DNA of 64,000 nt, from NCBI GenBank assembly GCA_034412795.1, contig DAOUMD010000296.1:25251-89250 (forward strand), read 5' to 3'. Numbering within the stretch: the first letter of the stretch is position 1; each line of letters opens with the position of its first letter. This stretch comes from JAUVPY01 sp034412795 (lineage in GTDB: Bacteria > Chloroflexota > Anaerolineae > 4572-78 > NAK82). The notes below the pieces were generated by a model. It was not told the origin of the DNA. It did not search any database and saw only the letters and a list, made by a program, of their open reading frames with translations. Positions 7,842 to 16,380 of this stretch are shown here, one piece after another. The translations under genes and the position numbers were made by a program.

Positions 7842-8785
7842 AACCCTTTCGCGTCTTACTCTATGAAGATATGCACCCGGCCGGCAAGCAACTTCTGGCC
7901 GAAAAAGCTGAGGTCATCGTTGCCCGTAGCCTGGACGAAGACGATCTGATCAAGCTGGTTAAAGACGTCGACGCCTTGATCATCAGAGCCAACGGGGCTG
8001 TAAGCGCACGCTTGATGGACGCAGCGCCCAGGCTCAAGGTCATCGGCAGGCATGGGGTGGGACTGGATGCTATCGATCTGGAAGCTGCCAGGGCGCGGGG
8101 TATTGTGGTCTGCAATACGCCTGTGGCCAACGTCGAATCGGTGGCAGAACACGCTGTGGGCTTGATGATAGCAGTATCCAAGCTCCTGGCCCGTGCCGAC
8201 AAAGCTATCCGCCAGGGTCGCTGGCAAGTTCGCTACGACTATGTGGGGCAGGAACTGCTGGGTCACACATTGGGCTTAATTGGTATGGGCCGTATTGGCG
8301 GGCGCGTGGCTGAGATTTGCCATCTGGCGTTTAATATGCCGGTGCTTTATCACGATGTGGTCAGTTATCCGGAGGCCGAGGGACACCTGGACGCCAGAAA
8401 GTTGCCCTTAAACGACGTGCTGGCCCAGGCCGACTACGTGTCGGTCCACGTGCCTCTTATGCCGGCAACCAGCGGACTGATCGGTCGGGAGCAGTTTGCT
8501 TTGATGAAGAAAGGTTCTATCTTCATCAACACGGCTCGCGGCCCGATTGTCGATGAGGCGGCCTTGATGGAAGCATTGAGCAGCGGGCAACTGGCCGGCG
8601 CTGGGCTGGATGTATACGCAGTTGAGCCTGTGACCGCCGACAACCCTCTACTCAGCATGGACAACGTAGTGCTGACCCCGCACATGGCTGCGCACACCCA
8701 CGATGCATTGCGTGCCATGTCGTTGGTGGCAGAGGATGTATTGCGCGCTCTGGAGGGCGATGACCCGGTATATCGAGTGGTCTGA
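7823..8785 (+). CDS. D-isomer-specific 2-hydroxyacid dehydrogenase (phosphoglycerate-dehydrogenase-like)
   Basis: 320 residues from ATG 7823, overlapping the iron ADH by 19 bp. GTG 7838 would give MKPFRVLLYEDMHPAG and is a possible alternative, since the upstream GGAG is badly spaced for either. The Rossmann loop is the normal GLIGMGRIGG; the catalytic triad is Arg in NTARGPIVDE, Glu in YAVEPV and His in LTPHMAAH. No C-terminal ACT domain is present, so it is a catabolic short form rather than a regulated SerA. It is one of three such dehydrogenases in the window (others at 5661 and 33066), and the set suggests several hydroxy-acid stereoisomers are handled. Confidence 0.87.
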   Translation: MSGRAVKPFRVLLYEDMHPAGKQLLAEKAEVIVARSLDEDDLIKLVKDVDALIIRANGAVSARLMDAAPRLKVIGRHGVGLDAIDLEAARARGIVVCNTPVANVESVAEHAVGLMIAVSKLLARADKAIRQGRWQVRYDYVGQELLGHTLGLIGMGRIGGRVAEICHLAFNMPVLYHDVVSYPEAEGHLDARKLPLNDVLAQADYVSVHVPLMPATSGLIGREQFALMKKGSIFINTARGPIVDEAALMEALSSGQLAGAGLDVYAVEPVTADNPLLSMDNVVLTPHMAAHTHDALRAMSLVAEDVLRALEGDDPVYRVV

Positions 8786-8800
8786 ACTTGCTTGGTCTAT

Positions 8801-8924
8801 GGAGATCTCTCGGAAAATGCCGTTCGCACGTGGGCGTGCTCACTCCGCCCTGCGTAATGAGGAGCGAGGCACCCCCAGGTGCCGAAGCGTCTACCCCGTT
8901 TGACAGACTTTCCGAGAGATCTCC
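8801..8924. repeat. 124-bp palindromic multi-hairpin repeat, copy A
   Basis: A 16-bp perfect terminal inverted repeat (GGAGATCTCTCGGAAA at 8801-8816 and its complement at 8909-8924) encloses further hairpins: GCACG-TGGG-CGTGC at 8826-8839 and GGCACC-CCCA-GGTGCC at 8868-8883, with a CTCC/GGAG pairing between them. It fills the gap between the hydroxyacid dehydrogenase and the first AOR gene. Related copies occur at 49778-50043. It could be a non-autonomous mobile element, a structured RNA leader or an attenuator for the AOR gene. Confidence 0.85.
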
Positions 8925-8948
8925 TATGTAGTGAGGAGGTAGCTCATA

Positions 8949-10853
8949 ATGCCCAATGGATACTGGGGGCGAATTCTGCGTGTCGACCTGACTGGTGGGA
9001 AAATTGGCGTCGAAGAGCAGGACGAGAAGTTTTACCGTCACTACTTTGGTGGGTGGGGCATCGTGGCCCATTATCTGCTTCGAGAGGTACCCGTGGGCTG
9101 TGACCCACTGGGCGCTGATAACGTCCTGGTCTTTGCGACCAGTGTGTTGACGGGCACCGCCATCCCCGGCACAGGACGCAACGCGGCGGGTGCCAAGTCC
9201 CCGCTCACCAACGCATTTGGTGCCAGCGAGGGTGGCGGGGATTGGGGGGTGAAGCTTCGTTGGGCGGGGTATGACGCGCTGGTCATCACCGGGCAATCCA
9301 AAGAGCCGGTCTATCTGTGGATAAACAATGACACAGTTGAGTTGCGCGAGGCCTCACACCTGTGGGGCATGGAGGCTTATGAGGCCCAGCAAGCCATCCA
9401 GGATGAGATCGGAGACAAGCGTGCCAGCACTGCTCTGATTGGGCCGGGAGGCGAGCGACTGATTCGCTACGCCTGCATTGCCCTCGACTTGCACGATTTC
9501 CTCGGCCGGGTCGGCCTGGGTGCGGTGATGGGCGCTAAGAAGCTTAAGGCCATTGCCGTCGACGGCAAAACGCGGCCCGAGGTAGCTGACAAAGCGACTG
9601 TCATGGACACCGCGCGCTGGATGCGTGACAACTACGAAGCGCCGTTGGGCACTATGCAAGAGATGGGTACCGCTCGGGGTGTGCCGGGCCTGAATTCCGC
9701 TGGCGGCTTGCCCACGCGAAACTTCCGTGAAGGCAGCTTCGAGGGGTACGAAGCTATCTCCGGGCGAACTATGACGGACACCATCCTGGTCGGCCGCGAA
9801 AGTTGTTACGCTTGTCCGGTGCACTGTAAACGCGTCGTGGAAGTCGACCAGGATGGGCTGGCAGTCAGTCGGCAGTACGGTGGCCCTGAATACGAAACAA
9901 TCGGCGCCTTTGGCTCCGGTTGCGGGATTGACGACATCAAGGTGGTGGCCAAAGCCAACGAGATTTGCGATCGGCACACGTTGGACACCATATCAGCCGG
10001 CCTTATGGTCTCCGGCGCGATGGAATGCGCCGAGCGGGGGTTGTTGCCGGAAGCTTTGGTTAAGGGTCTCGATCTGCGTTTCGGTTCGGCCGACGGGTTG
10101 CTAGGACTCCTGGAGCAAATTGTCGATCGTAAAGGCCTGGGCGACATCCTGGCGGAAGGGCCTCGAGGGGTTGCGGAAAGGCTTGGCGAAGAGGCGGCCG
10201 CCTACTTCCTGCACGTCAAAGGTCAGCCCTTGCCATTGCATGAGCCGCGCTGGAAGACAGGCATGGGACTGGGATATGCCCTGTCGCCAACTGGTGCCGA
10301 CCACATGCATAACATCCACGATCCCTTCTATGCCAATGAAGAGGCACCCGCGTTTGACGCAGTCCGCAACATGGGAATTCTGGACGCCGTCGATACCTTT
10401 GAGCTCAGCCCAGCCAAGGCCCGATTGTACGTCTACATGATGCTCAATAAGTCCGTCAACAACAATCTGACGCTGTGCTCTTTCATGCCGTATAGTCTGG
10501 ATATGATGGTCGACCAGGTACGGGCCACGACTGGCTGGAACGTATCAAGCTGGGAATTGATCAAAGCGGCGGAGCGCTCCCTGAATATGGCCCGGGCTTT
10601 TAATGCCCGTGAAGGCTTCTCGGCTGCAGACGACGTCCTGCCCGACCGGTTCTTTGAGTCCTTGGAAGGCGGCACGCTGGAGGGCAAGAGACTGGACCCG
10701 GATCAGTTCCTCGACACGCGAAGCATAACCTACGATATGTTAGGCTGGGACCGTCAAACAGCAGCCCCCAAACGTTGGAAGCTGCTTGAGCTGGGGCTGG
10801 GTTGGGTAGTTGAGAATCTGGAGCAAAATGACGTTGCAGTGAGTGATGCGTAG
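8949..10853 (+). CDS. Tungsten-dependent aldehyde:ferredoxin oxidoreductase (first)
   Basis: 634 residues, normal family length. The N-terminal domain (GYWGRILRVDLTGGKI, FGGWGIVAHYLL, GTGRNAAGAKSP) binds the bis-pterin tungsten cofactor. Cys286, Cys289 and Cys293 (CYACPVHC) plus Cys510 would hold the 4Fe-4S cluster. The enzyme oxidises an aldehyde to the acid and reduces ferredoxin. Of the usual DxxGLC/D cofactor motifs, one reads DRHTLD and the other NNNLTLC, so they are less canonical than in the second AOR at 16381. ATG 8949 has GAGGAGGT about 10 nt upstream. A dicluster ferredoxin is encoded 43 bp downstream, a natural electron acceptor. Glyceraldehyde or another sugar-derived aldehyde is a plausible substrate. 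Confidence 0.9.
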   Translation: MPNGYWGRILRVDLTGGKIGVEEQDEKFYRHYFGGWGIVAHYLLREVPVGCDPLGADNVLVFATSVLTGTAIPGTGRNAAGAKSPLTNAFGASEGGGDWGVKLRWAGYDALVITGQSKEPVYLWINNDTVELREASHLWGMEAYEAQQAIQDEIGDKRASTALIGPGGERLIRYACIALDLHDFLGRVGLGAVMGAKKLKAIAVDGKTRPEVADKATVMDTARWMRDNYEAPLGTMQEMGTARGVPGLNSAGGLPTRNFREGSFEGYEAISGRTMTDTILVGRESCYACPVHCKRVVEVDQDGLAVSRQYGGPEYETIGAFGSGCGIDDIKVVAKANEICDRHTLDTISAGLMVSGAMECAERGLLPEALVKGLDLRFGSADGLLGLLEQIVDRKGLGDILAEGPRGVAERLGEEAAAYFLHVKGQPLPLHEPRWKTGMGLGYALSPTGADHMHNIHDPFYANEEAPAFDAVRNMGILDAVDTFELSPAKARLYVYMMLNKSVNNNLTLCSFMPYSLDMMVDQVRATTGWNVSSWELIKAAERSLNMARAFNAREGFSAADDVLPDRFFESLEGGTLEGKRLDPDQFLDTRSITYDMLGWDRQTAAPKRWKLLELGLGWVVENLEQNDVAVSDA

Positions 10854-10896
10854 CAAGTGCTGCGTGACAAGCAGGCCAACCGGGAGAGGTTCGGGG

Positions 10897-11148
10897 ATGA
10901 CTTCGAAAGAGATAGTAAAACAAGAGATACAGGTGACGCCCCAGAAGAAGCTGGTGGTTACCGTGAGCTGGTGCAAAGCGTGTGGAATTTGCATGGAACT
11001 CTGCCCGCGTGAAGTGTTGGGCGCAGAGGAAGTGACCCGAAGGGTTATTCTGATCGCACCCGAGAAGTGTAATGGCTGCGGGCTGTGTGAATTGTCCTGT
11101 CCAGACTACGTGTTTACCGTCGAGGAACTTGAAGAGGTGCTCACCTGA
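10897..11148 (+). CDS. korD: 2-oxoacid:ferredoxin oxidoreductase delta subunit / 2[4Fe-4S] ferredoxin
   Basis: 83 residues with two complete CxxCxxCxxxCP motifs (CKACGICMELCP and CNGCGLCELSCP). ATG 10897 is chosen because GGAGAGG lies 7 nt upstream; a longer frame opens at 10843 inside the end of the AOR gene. The protein is encoded directly before the alpha, beta and gamma subunit genes of a 2-oxoacid:ferredoxin oxidoreductase, the korDABC order, so it is most likely the delta electron-transfer subunit. It could also accept electrons from the AOR encoded just upstream. Confidence 0.88.
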   Translation: MTSKEIVKQEIQVTPQKKLVVTVSWCKACGICMELCPREVLGAEEVTRRVILIAPEKCNGCGLCELSCPDYVFTVEELEEVLT

Positions 11149-11195
11149 CGGAGGCTCCGGCTGGGGGCCAAGGGAAGGGTAATCAAGGTGAATTG

Positions 11196-12356
11196 ATGAC
11201 AAGAAAACTCTTACAAGGCAACGAAGCTTGTGTCGAAGCCGCCATAGCAGCGGGCGTGCGCTTCTTTGCGGGCTATCCTATTACGCCAGCTACCGAAATC
11301 GCTGAGGGGATGGCCAGGCGTTTGCCTGAAGTGGATGGCGTCTTCATCCAGATGGAAGACGAAATTGGCAGCATTGGGGCATGCATCGGTGCGTCGGTAG
11401 CTGGTGCCAGGGCGATGACGGCTACCAGTGGGCCTGGCATCTCGCTGATGCTGGAGAACCTGGGCTTCGCGGTTATCTCAGAGACGCCGTTGGTGTTGGT
11501 GAATGTCATGCGCGGCGGCCCCAGTACCGGCCTGCCAACTTTTCCGGGCCAAATGGACGTCATGCAGGCTCGCTGGGGAGCACACGGCGACTATCCAATC
11601 GTCGCCTATGCGCCCAGCAGCGTGCGCGAAACCTACGATTTGACGGTGAAGGCGATTAACGCGGCCGAACTCCTGCGCAATCCGGTCTTTCTGCTCTCGG
11701 ATGCCATGGTTGGCCATATGCGCGAGGCGATCGAAGTGCCTGACCCATCCGAGTTGGGGTTGGTGGAGCGCACCGGACCTGCGCCTGGCGAAGCGGACTT
11801 TGCACCACACCGAGCGGGCGAAAATGGACGCGCGATTCCGCCTATGGCGCGCTTTGGAGACGGGTTTCGTTTCCACGTGGACAGCAACGTTCACGACGAA
11901 TACGGTTTCCCGGCCACCGAGCGTCACGACGTTGCCGAGCAGCTCATCCGACGTCTCAACGACAAAGTAAGCGTCTACGCCGACGAGTTGATCCTGGTCG
12001 AAGAGAAGCAACTGGATGACGCCGAGGTGGGGATATTCGCCTTCGGCTGTACAGCCCGCTCGGCCGCGGAGGCGGTGAATATCGCCCGTGCCAGAGGATG
12101 GAAGGTTGGCCTGTTAAAGGCAATGACACTGTGGCCTTTCCCCGAGAAGTACGTTCAAAAGTGGACCCGCCAGGTCAAGGCTTGGATCGTGCCGGAGATG
12201 AACCTGGGACAGATGGTACGCGAGGTGCGGCTGGTAGTGCAAGGGCGGGTGCCGGTCTATCCGCTCAACCGAGTGGATGGGTTACTACTTGAGCCCCAAC
12301 AGATATTGGCGCTGATTGAGAGCCAGATATCCCAGGGGCTGGAGGGGGTAGCATAA
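11196..12356 (+). CDS. korA: 2-oxoacid:ferredoxin oxidoreductase alpha subunit
   Basis: 386 residues. The N-terminal half is the pyrimidine-binding thiamine domain (GNEACVEAAIAAGVRFFAGYPITPATEI, EDEIGSIGACIGAS, TATSGPGISLMLENLG), and the second half is the transketolase C-terminal-like domain (FAFGCTARSA, PEMNLGQM). It belongs to the complex that converts a 2-oxo acid and CoA to acyl-CoA, CO2 and reduced ferredoxin. ATG 11196 has AAGGTG 5 nt upstream; a TTG one codon earlier is possible. The stop overlaps the start of korB by one base (TAATG). Confidence 0.92.
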   Translation: MTRKLLQGNEACVEAAIAAGVRFFAGYPITPATEIAEGMARRLPEVDGVFIQMEDEIGSIGACIGASVAGARAMTATSGPGISLMLENLGFAVISETPLVLVNVMRGGPSTGLPTFPGQMDVMQARWGAHGDYPIVAYAPSSVRETYDLTVKAINAAELLRNPVFLLSDAMVGHMREAIEVPDPSELGLVERTGPAPGEADFAPHRAGENGRAIPPMARFGDGFRFHVDSNVHDEYGFPATERHDVAEQLIRRLNDKVSVYADELILVEEKQLDDAEVGIFAFGCTARSAAEAVNIARARGWKVGLLKAMTLWPFPEKYVQKWTRQVKAWIVPEMNLGQMVREVRLVVQGRVPVYPLNRVDGLLLEPQQILALIESQISQGLEGVA

Positions 12357-13129
12357 TGGCACGCCTGCATACTGGAGATCTGCTAGATCGCTATTACTTG
12401 AAAGACCGCCTGCCTACGATCTGGTGTGCTGGATGCGGGTTAGGCACAGCTACTGCGGCGTTACTGCGCGGTTTTGATGAAGCTGGTATTGACCAGGACA
12501 AGACTGTTCTGGTGAACGGAATTGGCTGCTCCGGTCGAACCGCCGCATACCTCGATTTTGATGTGCTAAAAGGTACTCATGGAAGGGCGATCGCCTTCGC
12601 GACAGGCATCAAGCTCTTTCGACCTGAGCTGACCGTGGTAGTAATGGCCGGCGATGGTGATACGCTGGCGATTGGCGGCAATCATTTCATTCAAGCCGCC
12701 CGCCGTGACGTGGGTATCAAGGTGATTCTTTTCAATAATCAGATCTACGGGATGACCGGTGGTCAGGTATCACCCACCACGCCTTTGGGTGCCAGGGCCT
12801 CTACTGCCCCTACGGGCGCCTCCGAACGTGCGTTTGATGCCTGTAAGCTGGCAGAAGCGGCCGGTGCGTCGTACGTAGCGCGGGCGACGGCTTTCCACAC
12901 TCAGCTTCTCACTCGGGTGGTGCGCAATGCACTGTTGCACGAAGGCTTCTCCCTGGTCGAGGTCACGTCTCAGTGCCCACAACAATACGGGCGGTGGAAT
13001 AAGGCTGGAACCGCGTATGATATGCTTATATGGCAAAAGGAACACGCCGTACGTGTCGAAAAAGCGGCCAAGATGGAACCCTCGGAGCTGACAGATAAGA
13101 TACTCATCGGCGAATTCGTCAACCGTTGA
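12356..13129 (+). CDS. korB: 2-oxoacid:ferredoxin oxidoreductase beta subunit (thiamine diphosphate-binding)
   Basis: 257 residues. Conserved cysteines near the N-terminus (WCAGCGLG) and the thiamine diphosphate motif starting at MAGDGDTLAIGGNH and ending in LFNNQIYGMTGGQ (GDGD...NN) identify the catalytic beta subunit. It houses the thiamine cofactor and a 4Fe-4S cluster. A Cys-Pro near the end (SQCPQQYGRWN) is typical of the KorB type, favouring 2-oxoglutarate or another larger 2-oxo acid over pyruvate, but the substrate is not certain. It is coupled to korA and separated from korC by about 210 bp of hairpin-rich sequence. Confidence 0.92.
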   Translation: MARLHTGDLLDRYYLKDRLPTIWCAGCGLGTATAALLRGFDEAGIDQDKTVLVNGIGCSGRTAAYLDFDVLKGTHGRAIAFATGIKLFRPELTVVVMAGDGDTLAIGGNHFIQAARRDVGIKVILFNNQIYGMTGGQVSPTTPLGARASTAPTGASERAFDACKLAEAAGASYVARATAFHTQLLTRVVRNALLHEGFSLVEVTSQCPQQYGRWNKAGTAYDMLIWQKEHAVRVEKAAKMEPSELTDKILIGEFVNR

Positions 13130-13205
13130 CGCATCCTGATGGCCTACGAGCCCGGATTTCTAGTACACCAGGGCGGAAATGAGCTTATAGCTAGTTTTGC
13201 TCCAA

Positions 13206-13279
13206 GGGGATTGCCAAATCCCCGATTTTGCCAAATCTTCGATTTGGGGGCAAAAGGCCGGGATTTGCCAATCCCTGGC
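13206..13279. repeat. Cluster of three short hairpins (ATTTGCCAAAT-type)
   Basis: Within the only long gap of the kor operon there are three successive palindromes: GGGGATT-GCCA-AATCCCC at 13206-13223, TTTTGCCAAATC paired with GATTTGGGGGCAAAA, and GCCGGGATT paired with AATCCCTGGC ending at 13279. Similar GCCAAATCC hairpins occur at 44287-44334. This looks like a nested insertion of a small palindromic repeat family; it could also affect mRNA stability of korC. Confidence 0.6.
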
Positions 13280-13341
13280 GAGCAAATAACTATGGACCTA
13301 TTTACACTGAGATGTACCAGGCAGCGACCATGGAGCGAGGT

Positions 13342-13890
13342 ATGCGACAGGAAATCATTCTGAGCGGTGCGGGTGGACAGGGTCTGATATTGGCAGGTAC
13401 CGTCCTGGCCGAGGCGGCTGGTGTCCACGAGGGGCGGGAGGTGGTACAAACTCAATCGTACGGCATTCAAGCGCGTGGAGGCGCCAGCCAGTCAACTGTT
13501 ATTATCAGTGATGGCCCCATCCGTTTTCCTGAAGTGTTGACACCCGACATTCTGCTGTGTCTGTCACAGGAGGCTTACGAGCGCTATGGGCCCCGCTTGC
13601 GTGAGGATGGTCTCTTGATCATCGATGGAGACCTAGTCGACGCCCACAATGCCCGAGCTGACGTGCAGGTCAAGGCCTTACCTTTCACGGCTGAGGCGGA
13701 GAAGATGGGGCGGCGTATCGCCGCCAACGTGATTGCTTTGGGGGCATTGGCCGTAATGACTGGCGCTGTAAAGCCCGAATCGCTGGCCAAAGCCATCCCC
13801 GCGCGCCTGCCGGAGCGTAATGTGTCCACGGCACTTGAAGCCCTGGACATCGGTGTCAAGCTGGCAGCAACCCCGGAGGCGTCAGCCTAA
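13342..13890 (+). CDS. korC: 2-oxoacid:ferredoxin oxidoreductase gamma subunit
   Basis: 182 residues, the usual size of the gamma subunit. GAGGQGLILAGTVLAEAA and QSYGIQARGGASQSTVIIS are the conserved CoA/2-oxoacid domain motifs. I take ATG 13342, which has GGAG 6 nt before it; the open frame extends to 13228 but the extra residues run through the hairpin cluster and are not family-like. The stop overlaps the next start (TAATG), coupling it to the succinyl-CoA-synthetase-like beta subunit. Confidence 0.9.
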   Translation: MRQEIILSGAGGQGLILAGTVLAEAAGVHEGREVVQTQSYGIQARGGASQSTVIISDGPIRFPEVLTPDILLCLSQEAYERYGPRLREDGLLIIDGDLVDAHNARADVQVKALPFTAEAEKMGRRIAANVIALGALAVMTGAVKPESLAKAIPARLPERNVSTALEALDIGVKLAATPEASA

Positions 13891-15026
13891 TGATCGTCCT
13901 CGAAGACTATGCCAAGCAGCTTCTGTCCCGATATGGACTGGCAACGCCGTCAGGAGGCACTGCCCGAACGCCGGATGAAGCGGTGGCCGTGGCTGAGACA
14001 CTGGGGCGGACGGGTGTGGTCAAGGCCCTGATACCTAGCGGCGGGCGCGGCAAGGCAGGCGGAGTGAAGGTCTGCTCATCTGTTGATCAAGTACGCGAAG
14101 CGGCCCATTCGTTGTTAGGCCACGATCTGCTGGGATGCCCGGTGGAAAGGGTGTTGGTCGAGCAGATGATGCCCGTGGCTCAAGAGATTTACACGTGTGT
14201 AGTGGCCAACTCGGACACAGGCACCATCGACCTCGTCTTGAGCCTGGCGGGTGGTGTTGAGATCGAGACCACGTCACAGACTGATGAGGAGGCCGTGCAA
14301 CGCTTGATCGTGGAGCCCGGCGACGTGCTGCCCGTCCATCGCGTGCGCCGCTGGCTGAGGCAGGTCGGGGTTGAAGATGGTTACGCCGCCGAACTGGCAC
14401 ACGTGCTGGTTATGCTCTATCGTGCGGCGGCCGACCTGGATGCTCTGTTGCTCGAGATCAATCCGCTGGCCTTGGTTGATTCGGGGTCGATGGTGGCGCT
14501 GGATTGCAAGTTGGAAGTCGACGACAACGGCCTGGCCCGCCAGCCGGAGCTGTTGCAGCTATACCAGGCTGGCCTCAGCCCCCGTGAGTTACGGGCCCGG
14601 GAACTGGGGGTGTCCTTTGTGCCACTGGACGGCGATATTGGCGTCATCACCAGTGGTGCAGGTCTGGGGATGGCCACACTGGATTTGCTAAAGCGAGCAG
14701 GCCTGTCGGCGGCTGACTTCCTGGATACCGGCGGCGGCATCTCGGAGGAGTTGGTCAAGGGAGCACTGGAGCTGGTGATGGAGCCGCCCGAAGTCAAAGC
14801 TGCGATTATCAACCTGTACGGCGGCATCAATCGTATGCTGGAGGCGGCCAAGGGCATCGTGGCTGCCCTCCAGAACATTGAAGGGGACCGACCTGTCGTG
14901 GTCAAGATCCTCGGCAATCAGCAGGAAGAAGCCTGGGCTTTGCTGGAACCGGAGCCCAACGTGCACGTGATTGATGTGATCCAAACTGAGACAGCCGTCG
15001 CCAGGTTGGTGGCTTTATTGACATAA
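13890..15026 (+). CDS. Succinyl-CoA synthetase beta-like (ADP-forming acyl-CoA ligase) subunit
   Basis: 378 residues. The N-terminal ATP-grasp domain (LEDYAKQLLSRYGLATPSGG, GRGKAGGVK, VLVEQMMPVAQEIYTCVV, LEINPLALV) and the C-terminal CoA-ligase domain (DGDIGVITSGAGLGMATLDL, FLDTGGG, NLYGGINR) are in normal order for SucC. Paired with the next gene it would convert acyl-CoA plus ADP and phosphate to the free acid, CoA and ATP. Directly following korDABC, the likely job is recovery of ATP from the acyl-CoA made by that complex, which need not be succinyl-CoA. Confidence 0.88.
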   Translation: MIVLEDYAKQLLSRYGLATPSGGTARTPDEAVAVAETLGRTGVVKALIPSGGRGKAGGVKVCSSVDQVREAAHSLLGHDLLGCPVERVLVEQMMPVAQEIYTCVVANSDTGTIDLVLSLAGGVEIETTSQTDEEAVQRLIVEPGDVLPVHRVRRWLRQVGVEDGYAAELAHVLVMLYRAAADLDALLLEINPLALVDSGSMVALDCKLEVDDNGLARQPELLQLYQAGLSPRELRARELGVSFVPLDGDIGVITSGAGLGMATLDLLKRAGLSAADFLDTGGGISEELVKGALELVMEPPEVKAAIINLYGGINRMLEAAKGIVAALQNIEGDRPVVVKILGNQQEEAWALLEPEPNVHVIDVIQTETAVARLVALLT

Positions 15027-15031
15027 AGAAG

Positions 15032-15910
15032 ATGATTACATTACTTGATGCAGATACGCGCGCAGTGGTCCAAGGCATCACCGGTAGAGTGGGGCGGGCA
15101 CAAACCCACTGGATGCTCAAAGCCGGCACCCGGTTGGTGGCCGGCGTCACGCCAGGTCGTGGGGGAGGAGAGGTTGAAGGCCTACCGGTGTATGACCGGG
15201 TTAGGGAAGCCGTAGAGAAGGAAAAGGCAAATGCCTCCGTCATCTTCGTGCCAGCTCCGTTTGCCAAGGAGGCTGTCTTTGAGGCGTTGGATGTCGGCCT
15301 GCGTTTGATCGTGATTATCACCGAGCACATTCCCATGCGCGACACCATGGAGATCAGGGTGCGTGGCCGGCTGGCAGGAGCGACCATAGTCGGCCCCAAT
15401 TGTCCCGGTGTTTTTGTGCCGGATGTTGGCAAACTGGGCATTATGCCGGCCAACATCTTCCGAAAGGGCAACATTGGTGTGGTGGGACGCAGCGCGACGC
15501 TGTCTTACGAAGTCATCGGCAACTTGACAGATGCTGGCCTGGGACAGACCGTCGCCGTAGGAATTGGTGGCGACCCTGTGGTGTGCACCGAGTTTACTGA
15601 CGTGCTGCAGCTTTTCGAGGCTGACCCGGCCACCCAAGGGATCGTACTGGTGGGCGAGATCGGCGGTTCAGCCGAAGAGCGGGCTGCCGAATACATCAGC
15701 ACCATGCGTAGACCAGTGGTGGCGCTTATTGCAGGACGAGCTGCGCCGCCAGGACGACGCTTCGGTCATGCTGGGGCCATCATTCGTGCCGGCAGCGGCG
15801 GGGCAGCCCAGAAGATTGATGTCTTAAGAGAGGCTGGCGTCACCATTGCCGATACACCGGCAGAAATTCCAGCGCTTTTGAAGGAGCGTTTGGCTGAAGT
15901 AAGGAATTGA
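15032..15910 (+). CDS. Succinyl-CoA synthetase alpha-like subunit
   Basis: 292 residues. The CoA-binding domain (VVQGITGRVGRAQTHWML, AGVTPGRGG) is followed by the ligase domain with GPNCPG and the active-site phosphohistidine motif RRFGHAGAII. Length and order fit SucD. It starts 5 bp after the beta-like gene with only a weak purine-rich site (AAAGAAG), suggesting translational coupling. The pair resembles SucCD but its position with a 2-oxoacid:ferredoxin oxidoreductase favours a dedicated ADP-forming acyl-CoA ligase for this catabolic pathway. Confidence 0.88.
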   Translation: MITLLDADTRAVVQGITGRVGRAQTHWMLKAGTRLVAGVTPGRGGGEVEGLPVYDRVREAVEKEKANASVIFVPAPFAKEAVFEALDVGLRLIVIITEHIPMRDTMEIRVRGRLAGATIVGPNCPGVFVPDVGKLGIMPANIFRKGNIGVVGRSATLSYEVIGNLTDAGLGQTVAVGIGGDPVVCTEFTDVLQLFEADPATQGIVLVGEIGGSAEERAAEYISTMRRPVVALIAGRAAPPGRRFGHAGAIIRAGSGGAAQKIDVLREAGVTIADTPAEIPALLKERLAEVRN

Positions 15911-15934
15911 CTTGGAAATAGTACAGGAACCCTG

Positions 15935-16237
15935 ATGTCCTCCCAGGCGACTATTGAAGTGAGCATCAAGCTGTTCGGCTTTCTGGCACAACTGAGTGAG
16001 CAGACAGAAGTCGATATGCAGGTTGAAGCTGGCTCAACGGTGGCCGACGTGATCCACCAACTTGCCGAGCGATTCGGTCCCAATTTTCGCCAGGCGCTGC
16101 TGGATTGGCACGGTAATTTGCGCGGGGGGATAGAAGTTGTACTCAACCAACGTCAAATTTCGGCGCGACGCCTCTCCCAAATAAGCCTGCAAACAGATAG
16201 TGTCCTGGTCATCCTGCCGTTGGTTGGCGGTGGCTGA
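15935..16237 (+). CDS. MoaD/ThiS-family sulfur carrier protein (first)
   Basis: 100 residues ending in LPLVGGG, the C-terminal Gly-Gly required for adenylation and thiocarboxylation. The core (VSIKLFGFLAQLSEQ, VAAGSTVADVIHQL-like segment, VVLNQRQI) is the beta-grasp fold. MoaD-like proteins donate sulfur to form the pterin dithiolene; copies next to AOR genes are usually assigned to the tungsten cofactor. It starts 24 bp after the ligase alpha gene and lies 144 bp before the second AOR gene. A ThiS-type role cannot be excluded. Confidence 0.8.
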   Translation: MSSQATIEVSIKLFGFLAQLSEQTEVDMQVEAGSTVADVIHQLAERFGPNFRQALLDWHGNLRGGIEVVLNQRQISARRLSQISLQTDSVLVILPLVGGG

Positions 16238-16380
16238 GATGGTTAACGTGAAGATAGGTCTATCTGGCTGAGAAGCAAAATGTGGGCACCGATATCGCCA
16301 TCAAACTGCTCCGGCGGTAGAGTATGCTTTCAGAAGTGGCTTCACTTCATAATCTATTGTCCCAGCGAAAGGAGGAAGTT

